A DNA stretch of 64,000 bases from a candidate division FCPU426 bacterium (GTDB lineage: Bacteria; Oederibacteriota; JAAXVQ01; JAUVAV01): NCBI GenBank assembly GCA_030591525.1, contig JAUVAV010000010.1, positions 17,933 through 81,932 of the forward strand. The letters run 5' to 3'. Of this stretch, positions 53,551-61,800 are shown piece after piece (within the stretch, counting starts at the first letter, position 1; each line of letters begins with the position of its first letter). The translations under genes were made by a program, and so were the position numbers. The notes below the pieces were generated by a model. The model made no database searches and was not told the origin of the DNA. It was given only the letters and a program-made list of their open reading frames with translations.

Positions 53551-55308
53551 TTACCAGCGGATGCCTTTTTTCTGGCTGTCAATGATATCCTGGCGGGTTT
53601 TTTCGTAACTGCGCTGGACTTCCTGGTCTTCAGGGTTCTCTTTCATCAGTTTTTCCCAGGAGTGTGCGGCATCTTTCAGCTTACCCTGTTTGGAAAGGTC
53701 CACCGCTTTTTTATGCAGCTCGCGCCGTTTTTTATCAATTTGCATCTGCCGGGAGGATTTATCCGCTTGTTTTTCCGATTCGGACAGACGGGCGCGGGCA
53801 TTGCGAAGATAAGCATAGACCTGCTTTTGCAGGGGAGTATTTTCAATTACCTTTTCCCAATGCGCAATGGCGTTTTTCCAGTTTCGGCCCGTGTACGATT
53901 TTAATCCCAGCCGGAATTCATTTTGCATACGCTTGATCATTTGTTCATTCAAAATGGAGGCTTGGGGGCTTAAATCTCCGGCTTTCAATTCGGCCTGTTT
54001 AATCAGGCGCTGCGCTTCCGAGTTATTCGGATCCCGTTCCATCACGGTCCGGCATTCCACCATGACATCGATGTAGCGCTTGGCCTTGAAGTATTTACGG
54101 GCGCTTTCCAGGGATTTTTGGTTTTCCATTTGGTTGAAAATATCGCGGCATTTTGTTAATTGCGCCCGGGCTTCGGCATTATCCGGTTCCCAATCAAGTA
54201 TTTTTTCCCAGAGTTTAGCGGCCGGGGAATAATCCTGAGAGGCCATCGCGGCCACGGCTTTTTGCCGGTGTTCGGAGGTTATATTTGCTTTGAGGTTTTC
54301 AACGATAGCCAGGCGTTTGCGATCTTCTTCCGCCGCCCGCTGCTCTTTTAAGCTGGCCACATCCGCGCCCAGGTCAATAGTAAGCGTTATCATATGACGC
54401 AGGCCCAAGGCGGGAAAACTCACGGCATAGTCCAGGGCAATATCCGCATAGCGCAGTCCGGCCCCGGCTGACAAATATTCATGGTCCCAACCGCCGCGGA
54501 TTGAAAAGAGGTTGTAGAATTTGCCTTCCAGGCCGCCATGCCAGCGTAGATCGGCCCGCTCCGGCTTCTCAACTTCGAAACGCACCAGTAAGTGATCCAG
54601 GAAATCGTAGGAAAGATCCAAATTGGTTGAGCAGCCGAAGCGCCAGTTGGGATGCAGTTGTTCGCTTTCCCGGCTTAGACGGATGATCGGTCCCACCAGA
54701 TTACGAAATGAAAGACCAAGATTGATATCCCGGAATAGGTCGGCTGCCCAGGTCTTGGGGAAAGGCCGGGGAAGTTTTATAAATATTCCGGCGTCCATAC
54801 CGGGAGCGGTGCTTACCCGGTTATCCAGGTGCAGGTCATGAACTTTAACACTGGCTCCCAGAGACAAGGGTCCCAGAAAGCGGTAACCATAAGCTATGGC
54901 TAAATGTTGTTCGATCATTTCAAAGGTGCCATCAGGAAGATTATTGCCGGTGCGTCGCTCGATTTCATCCAACTCTAAGCGCATTATAGTCAGCGAGAAG
55001 GAGCCCCAGTCCAGAGTGGGATAGACAACTCCCAGACTCTTGTGCCAGGCTTCCCCGAATAAAGAAACCATTTGGAGGCCGACAGCAAAGCGCGGAATAT
55101 AACCTAATCCGGCCGGATTCCACTCGGCGGTAAAAGCGGATTCATACTCCGTGACCCCGGCGCGGCCCAAGGCCATAGTTCTTGCTTCCGCGCCGATATA
55201 AAGCGCGGATTCAGTCCCGGCGTCGTGAGCAGCATACCCGGCCGGAGGAAGGCTAACGGCGGCCAATAAAGCCAAGCCCGGATATCCGATAAAATTAAAT
55301 ATTTTCAT
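53551..55308 (-). CDS. PorV/PorQ-like outer-membrane protein with C-terminal TPR/coiled-coil
   Basis: 585 residues. Signal peptide about 1-26 (PPAGYAA). The barrel region (about 30-325) opens ALYIGAEARTMALGRAGVTEYESAFTAEWNPAGLGYI, the PorV/PorQ pattern with WNPAGL kept but the first half degenerate. From about 340 the protein is helical and highly charged, with TPR-like units (YSPAAKLWEKILDWEPDNAEA, RNWKNAIAHWEKVIENTP, GKLKDAAHSWEKLMKENPED) that would sit in the periplasm. It starts 1 bp after the upstream sorting-domain gene ends, so cargo and carrier-type protein share an operon. Confidence 0.82.
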   Translation of the reverse strand: MKIFNFIGYPGLALLAAVSLPPAGYAAHDAGTESALYIGAEARTMALGRAGVTEYESAFTAEWNPAGLGYIPRFAVGLQMVSLFGEAWHKSLGVVYPTLDWGSFSLTIMRLELDEIERRTGNNLPDGTFEMIEQHLAIAYGYRFLGPLSLGASVKVHDLHLDNRVSTAPGMDAGIFIKLPRPFPKTWAADLFRDINLGLSFRNLVGPIIRLSRESEQLHPNWRFGCSTNLDLSYDFLDHLLVRFEVEKPERADLRWHGGLEGKFYNLFSIRGGWDHEYLSAGAGLRYADIALDYAVSFPALGLRHMITLTIDLGADVASLKEQRAAEEDRKRLAIVENLKANITSEHRQKAVAAMASQDYSPAAKLWEKILDWEPDNAEARAQLTKCRDIFNQMENQKSLESARKYFKAKRYIDVMVECRTVMERDPNNSEAQRLIKQAELKAGDLSPQASILNEQMIKRMQNEFRLGLKSYTGRNWKNAIAHWEKVIENTPLQKQVYAYLRNARARLSESEKQADKSSRQMQIDKKRRELHKKAVDLSKQGKLKDAAHSWEKLMKENPEDQEVQRSYEKTRQDIIDSQKKGIRW

Positions 55309-55309
55309 C

Positions 55310-57667
55310 CTACTTCACCACCGCGATCTTACGAATTTGAACGATTGGTTCTCCGGAACCAATCGGTTCGGCTTTGAGGCGAAGAAGATAAACCCCATTT
55401 ACGACCACGGTTCCTGTGGCGGTACGGCCATCCCATGACAGGATATGGGCTCCCGCGGCCTGGGTTTCGCCGGAAGCCAGGATGTGGACCTGATCACCGA
55501 TTAGAGTGTAAAGTTTGGCCGTTACCCGGGAGGGTCCCGGGAGGTAATACGCAATATGCGTTTGCGCCCGGCCGGCGTAAAAAGGATTGGGATAATTCGA
55601 GAGCCGGAGCCGCCCCTCGCCGCCGCCCACGGCTGCGGCTTGACTCATAATCGGCCAGGCGCCGGCGACAAAAACCAGGCGGGTGGGATCAGAGGGTTGG
55701 ATGACGGATATACTGGTATTATCGGATAAACCCAGACTGAAAGTATTATCTTGCGGCCCGGCGTTCATCCGGACATCCAGCAAAAGCTGGGTCGAGGAAT
55801 AAGGCGCTAAAGTTATATCCGGCAGGGTTAAAAAGACTGTGGCGCCGGCGGCCGGCGGCACGGCCTGGGATACCTGTGTATGGTTGGCATCACATATATA
55901 AACCACGGCGCAATTCCGGAAGAGTTCTAGGGGATGGCCGGCCTGATTGACGGCGGTTAGAGTAAGCCCCTGAGCTACCAGGTTGCCCATTTCAGCGGGA
56001 CCGGGGTGAGATAATGTCAATTCCAGGAGTGAGACGCGTTGCTCCGGATACAAGGTGACAGGCGCGACTGATTGGCCGGTGACTGCAAAAGTGCTGGCAA
56101 TACGAACCGTATGGGAGAACATGGGAAAGCTGTCAGAATCATAGGCGGCCGCGACATTAACCGGCAGCATGGTATTGGCATCCTGAGCCTGAATGCCGGT
56201 TGCGCCTGTCAAACAGAGCTTGAATTCCGTAGCCGTGGCCAGGGGGAGAATATCAGCCAGGACTGTCACGGTTAGGGGCTGATAAACCGGAACCGAGGCA
56301 TAACTGTTGCTCAAGGCAATAGAGACCAGGCTTCCGGTGTCAGGGATATCAGTAGTTTCACCATATAGGACTGGTCCGGAAACGGCGACCCGGGAAAAAA
56401 CCGTTGAGGGGGTTAACGGATCGCCTGCGCCATTGGTAATCGCCAGGGTAATACGAGTAACATCCACGCGCGTGGTTCGCGTATTTCCAGGATTATTAAA
56501 TGTAAAACAGACGGGATTCACGTTGGTCTGCCCCTTGAGCACCACGCTGTTTTCCGCTAACACGGGAGTATGGTAGATATCCAGTTGGGTAGCTGAAAAA
56601 AGAATCTTGAATGGGTCGGTAGACATAGGGAAGTTTTCTCCGCTGGCCGGGTTAATACTTACGGATTTCAAGGAATAAGCATCAACTGCCATAAGATCCG
56701 CGGAGGCGTTCCACTCCAAATAAAATTCGGAGACAACGGTAAGGGTGTTGGAGGTAACTGTGCCGAAAAGTTCCAGTTCTAAATCCGCCAGGGCGGTGAC
56801 CGAGACCGAGAGCGGGAAAAAAACACCAACCGGACTGCCGGGCAGGGATGAAACAGTGGAGCATATAATATGGGTTGTTTTATCACGCAAGCCCATTGAT
56901 GCCAGGGCGGTATCCGGAGCTATAATCGTGTGGGAGATATCTTTTACCGTGATAGTCAGACCCTGCAGGAAGATCGGCGAGGTAAAAGGCGTGCCAATAT
57001 TATTAAAAGTGAAATCTAAAGGAACAAAGTTCTGTCCGGTCGAGAGGGAAGAGAGGGAGGTTTTTTGATGGGATATTTCCACTTCCGTGGCGGCAAAATA
57101 GGGACAAAGGTAGGTAAAAGCGGTTGGCGGGGTTTCCGGGTAAACCGGCAGCTGAGTCTGAGGCTCCATGGCACCGGAAGCAAATTGAATACAGTTTTGA
57201 AAAGTATAGAAGGCACAGACGGCATTAGGGGTGGGGGAAGAAGTAATATCAATAGTCACGTACAGGGCGCTCCCATCCGCGACAAATTGGTTGAGCGACA
57301 TATCGCCCCATCCGCCGCCCATGAATGCCAGGGTTTTTACAAATTGAGCGGTAGAGGTATTGAAATTGCCGGTATCCGCGGCAACATACCAGAGGCGTAC
57401 CGAGCCGGTAACAATATCTGTTCCATCCTGGGCAGCCGGGACATAATTATCATTTAAAAAAGCGAGGAAATTCAGGGTGTCGCCGGAAGGTTCGGCAGTG
57501 ATGGTAATTCGCATGGCTACATTATACTGTGAAGAAGCCAGAAACCATTGATCATGCGAGGATACCAACACCGGGGTTGCGCTGGTTACTTGAGCCGGTG
57601 AACTATTGATCACTAACAGATTAATCAAGACGCCAAGAAATAAAAAGGGAATAAAAGTTGTTTTCAT
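55310..57667 (-). CDS. large secreted beta-sandwich protein with FlgD-type sorting domain
   Basis: 785 residues. Signal peptide about 1-26 (INSSPAQ). About 30-680 is made of repeated beta-sandwich domains without a recognised family; repeated phrases (VCFTFNNPGNTRTTRVDV, LDFTFNNIGTPFTSPIF, LLELTLSHPGPAEMGNL) mark three similar units. From about 693 the C-terminal module (LSNYPNPFYAGRAQTHI, SWDGRTATGTVVVNGVYLL) ends KIAVVK and is closest to the FlgD-type tail. It is the first gene of a two-gene minus-strand operon with the PorV-like protein. Confidence 0.75.
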   Translation of the reverse strand: MKTTFIPFLFLGVLINLLVINSSPAQVTSATPVLVSSHDQWFLASSQYNVAMRITITAEPSGDTLNFLAFLNDNYVPAAQDGTDIVTGSVRLWYVAADTGNFNTSTAQFVKTLAFMGGGWGDMSLNQFVADGSALYVTIDITSSPTPNAVCAFYTFQNCIQFASGAMEPQTQLPVYPETPPTAFTYLCPYFAATEVEISHQKTSLSSLSTGQNFVPLDFTFNNIGTPFTSPIFLQGLTITVKDISHTIIAPDTALASMGLRDKTTHIICSTVSSLPGSPVGVFFPLSVSVTALADLELELFGTVTSNTLTVVSEFYLEWNASADLMAVDAYSLKSVSINPASGENFPMSTDPFKILFSATQLDIYHTPVLAENSVVLKGQTNVNPVCFTFNNPGNTRTTRVDVTRITLAITNGAGDPLTPSTVFSRVAVSGPVLYGETTDIPDTGSLVSIALSNSYASVPVYQPLTVTVLADILPLATATEFKLCLTGATGIQAQDANTMLPVNVAAAYDSDSFPMFSHTVRIASTFAVTGQSVAPVTLYPEQRVSLLELTLSHPGPAEMGNLVAQGLTLTAVNQAGHPLELFRNCAVVYICDANHTQVSQAVPPAAGATVFLTLPDITLAPYSSTQLLLDVRMNAGPQDNTFSLGLSDNTSISVIQPSDPTRLVFVAGAWPIMSQAAAVGGGEGRLRLSNYPNPFYAGRAQTHIAYYLPGPSRVTAKLYTLIGDQVHILASGETQAAGAHILSWDGRTATGTVVVNGVYLLRLKAEPIGSGEPIVQIRKIAVVK

Positions 57668-57725
57668 AATAAAGAACCTCTGTAATTAAATAGTGATATA
57701 CCAACTGGTATTTTTAATTATTTCT

Positions 57726-57867
57726 GATTCTGCTGCAAAATCCTTTTTGCTGTCTTTGCGAGGAGCGATAGCGACGAAGCAATCCCGGTTTTATAAGGAT
57801 AAAATCAGATTGCCGCGCTTCCTACGGTCGCTCGCAATGACTTCTTAGGGGGTTTTGCAACAGAATC
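57726..57867. mobile_element. MITE-like element with GATTCTG ends
   Basis: A 142-bp element: GATTCTGCTGCAAAATCC on the left, GGTTTTGCAACAGAATC on the right. Inside, TTTGCGAGGAGCG...GAAGCAATCC is followed by its inverted partner GATTGCCGCG...GCTCGCAATGAC. A copy lacking the right end is nested at 30048-30150. Confidence 0.8.
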
Positions 57868-57914
57868 ATTTCTATATATAGTATCGTATGAATTGATAAT
57901 AACTTTATATTTTT

Positions 57915-58066
57915 TTTAATATGTTAACCGCGAATTCCCCGGATTGACTTCGTGACATGAGATGAAGATTATTATTGATATGCATGTTCAAGCCGGTGAT
58001 GAAGCGGGATAGTAATAATGGTTTTCTACAGATCATATCCAATTCCCCGCTCTTCAGAACGGGGAA
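57915..58066. repeat. dispersed repeat with GAATTCCCC ends and hairpin
   Basis: Non-coding counterpart of 44223-44358. It shares the left TTAATATGTTAACCGCGAATTCC and the right GATGAAGCGGGATAGTAATAATG plus CCAATTCCCCGCTCTTCAGA hairpin, with a longer, different middle. Confidence 0.75.
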
Positions 58067-58166
58067 TTGGATTTTTATCCGCCTTTGCAGATGACCCCGG
58101 TTGGTGCTGCATAAGTTAAACTGAAATACATAATTTGAACTGCCAAAATATATGACATAATAATGC

Positions 58167-58193
58167 TATAATAGTAAATGTCAATATTGACAT
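58167..58193 (+). promoter_or_regulatory. -10 box followed by a 16-bp palindromic operator candidate
   Basis: TATAAT (58167-58172) is followed at the expected start point by ATGTCAATATTGACAT (58178-58193), a perfect palindrome. The region 58070-58330 is otherwise very AT-rich and empty. The next gene begins 690 bp downstream, beyond the element at 58341-58764, so the target is uncertain. Confidence 0.4.
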
Positions 58194-58340
58194 AATATAT
58201 TATTTAATATATAATAAATTGTAAGGTTACTTATTATTAACTATATATTTATAAAAAAGTAATATAATATTATAGTTGGTTTTTATTGCGGTATGACAAA
58301 GTGTGAGAATACCCTTTAAAAGGGCTTTCCGCAAAAGATA

Positions 58341-58764
58341 CTAGGAGCTTGAGTAATTAGTGCGTTTTGTCATACCCGCATGTAGTTAGCGGGTATCCAG
58401 CGTTTCACCCAGCCCAAAAATGGCCGGGATAGAGGGAAAAAAACTTGTTTTAACTGGGATCGCCGAGCTCCAGCTCGGCAATTCAATCGGTTATTGATCC
58501 GTCACGCCGTATATGTGATCAGCGTCGCTATAGGTCAAGCATCTGTGCGAGAGTGCCGTCCGGATTTATTGCCGAGCTGGAGCTCGGCGATCCCAGAATA
58601 CTGTTGACTATTCTCAGTTATTCGCCGGGTTCTCCGACAGGCTCCCAGGCGAAGTTTCTTAGAAGGGATTTTTCAATGTTTATAAAATAATGCTTTTCTG
58701 GATTCCCGATACGAGCATTCGGGAATGACAACCTAAAAAAGCGACTAAATGCTCAAGCTCTTAG
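58341..58764. mobile_element. composite nested element with CTAGGAGCTTGAG ends (copy D)
   Basis: A 424-bp element whose ends are CTAGGAGCTTGAGTAATTAG and CTAAATGCTCAAGCTCTTAG. Inside lies a GTCATACCCGC...GGGAATGAC repeat. Inside that is a 29-base perfect inverted repeat (58454-58482 and 58568-58596), each arm of which is itself the palindrome GCCGAGCT-CC-AGCTCGGC. A stray CCGACAGGCTCCCAG near 58634 resembles an end of the other family. No coding frame. Confidence 0.8.
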
Positions 58765-58883
58765 TTAAACCTACGATTAAGAAATTCTATGCTTGTGAAG
58801 GAGTAAGAAATTAAATTGAAATAAAAATACTTTGTTACAGCAGAAAAACTTTTCATTGATAATAAGACATACGGGGGGCGTGG

Positions 58884-61800
58884 GTGTTTTTATTCAAACA
58901 AAGTAAATTTAATCCATGGCCATACTTGATGATTCTGGGAGCAGCAGCTTTTATCTTGCTGTATGCTCACAATTTACATGCTGCCTATGCTCCTGCGCCG
59001 CCGGATAACATTCTGGCGTGGGATCCGGTGGCGCGCGAATATGTTGCCCGGGTTGCCATTACTCCGGAAAAGGCCAAAGTAAAAAAACATGGTTTATCCA
59101 TAGCAGCCGGACGTTTGTCTAAGTTTGCGGCTTCATCCCCCGGATTGGTACGCGCGATTAGGGCCGGGAAAGTTGAAAGCGCTGTTTATCATCCTGAATT
59201 GAAGATGGGCCGGGGAGGTGAATTCCGCCGCGGACAACGTCTTTATCTGGAATACACTTATAAAAAACTTAAATCGGCTTCTACTAAAAAAAGAAAATTA
59301 CTCACGCCTGCGAGGGGACATAATCGCGCTGCGCTTACCCAAAAAAACCGATTAACTGACAATCGCATCGAACTCGCCTTGAATGACAAACTCGATAACC
59401 AATGGTACCGCTTGACCGCTCGAATCCCTGAAGGCTACAGGGTTACAAAAATCATGCGCGAGGATGGCTTGGAGATATCCAATCGGAATGAGGAGATTCA
59501 AGGCCAGGACGTAGTTAAACCGGAAAATATTGTCTGGTATAAGGAAGGCGATCAGCTGGTTTTTTACGATGACCCCATAACCGGATATACCGTGTTTCTC
59601 AGTCCGCCCGGACCGAACAATTCACTTCTGGTGGAAATTGCCCAAAGTAGTAATACCCGGGATTATGCGGGGCAAATTTCCTGTATTGCGTACCCGTATA
59701 ACGGCGGCGAGCCGGCTGCGAATTCTGATCATGTCGGCCGGTCTGATGATAATAGTTTAGGCAGCGATAATGAGGGCCGATACGGCGGAAGCAAATTCGC
59801 CTTGCGTTTTACTGCCAACGGGCAGACCCGGCAGTATGGTAATTTTATTTATTGGTTGTTTGGAGACGTTTTTACGGGTGCGGACGGACGCATTGAGGAA
59901 TTCTCCCGGACTTATACCTATTTGAATAACACCCCGAATAATGTCCTGGAATCTGTCATTGTGACTGAAATGGCTGCCCCGGCCGGAGCCCCCATACCCG
60001 TAACGATTACCCAGAAAATTATTATCCGGGGAAATTTAAAATGGTTTGCCACCATTTATTACATCAAGAATGCGCACAGTTCCACAGCTGCCAGTAATCT
60101 CAGATTTTTTCAGGGCATGGATTGGAATTTTAACGGGCGGAAAGCCAATGATAATTGCGCGTACGATGCGGGCAATGATACGGTTTACGGCTATAAGCCG
60201 GCCGGCAATCCTGTCTCGTATGGCGGCTACTCGGGGTATGAATCATCCAACCGGCATGATGTGGAAAGGTATAATATTATTTGGGACCGAATACTCAATA
60301 ACAACCTGACCAATGGCAACAGTTATGTCGGTGATGCGGCCACGGCCCTGGACTGGGATCATGCCGGTCTGGCTGCCGGGGATACCTGGGTAGTGCCCAT
60401 TATCTGGGCTTACGGTAATACTAACACGGCCAGCGGGCAGCAGGATATGCAGGACGGAATCGATTATGGGAAACTGAGACTGCATGATACCGGGATCCTT
60501 GAGATCACGGCGCCATCCGAAGGAGAGGTTTTTAATGGCAGTGTAACCCCCACGGTGGGCATTGATGCCACGGCGGCGCTTTACGGCATGCAGGATTTCT
60601 CCGGATTGCCAATCCATGTTTCCATTACTTCTACTGCTCCGGCTTTTACTCCCATTGACATTACCTTCACCGCGGTGGATCTCAGTGTGCCGGATTCGGA
60701 AACTACCACGGTAACTTATTCCTTCGATATTTCGAGTGTGCCGGCCGGCACTTATACTGCCAGAATTTATACGGATTTAACCGGCGATACCGCTTATTCC
60801 GATCAAAGCCCCACCAATAATTATAAAACCGTAACCTTTATAGTAGGCGGTTTCTCCATGGCTCCGGACGGCAATGCGACCACAGGGCCGGGGATCACGG
60901 AATACTATGGCGTCTCGCTTACCAGCAATTCGGTTACCGACCGTTTTGACCTGTTGGTCTCGAATTCCACGGCCGGATGGTCTTCCCGGCTTTTAACCCC
61001 GGCCGGAGTTACGATCGCGGCTGATGTCAATGGTGATGGAGCATGGGATAGTATTGCGGGCGGCTATGATACTAACGGTAATAATGAACCGGATGTGCCG
61101 GTAAGCGCGGGCACTTCCACTTTCCTGTTATTTGCCAAAACAGTGCCTGGGGATGAAGAGGGCGGGATTACGGATACCACGGTTTTAACCGGCAGCCAAC
61201 AGACCGGGAGCCTCACCGGTTTCGCGACTTTTACCACGCAGTGTACTGATTCCGCCACCCGGACCAAGACGCTTTATTTGCATTCTTCCACGGAAAATTA
61301 CAAATTGAATACCACGGTGGATACCAATTCCACCGGAACTTCTACGCAGGTGGATCGTTTTTCGCAGCAAACCTGGTCCATGCAGCCCGCCCTGGCGGAT
61401 GATTTTAAGATTAATACCGATGTTTCCATTCCCCTGGTATTAAGTACCGGGAATAAAAGTATTGATGCCACGGTAACCTTGTTTTATACCAATGGAGAAA
61501 ACACAATAGTCATAGGCGAGGATACCATTACCGGGATTAAGATTTCAGCTGGATCACCGGCAACCCGGACCTTTACTATCAGCGTTCCGGATACCATTAC
61601 CGTGCCGGCGGGATATCGCCTGGTTCTGCGTTTTATACATCCCGGGTATGGTGACAACGCGGTTTTTCACGTCTATCACTCCTCAACCCAGCAATCCCGC
61701 ATCAACCTCTCGACTACCACCTATATCAGCGTGGACAATATCCAGACTTTTGATTCCCTGGGTAATACGCGCCTTTCGCTCGCCACCGGTTTGGCCAGCT

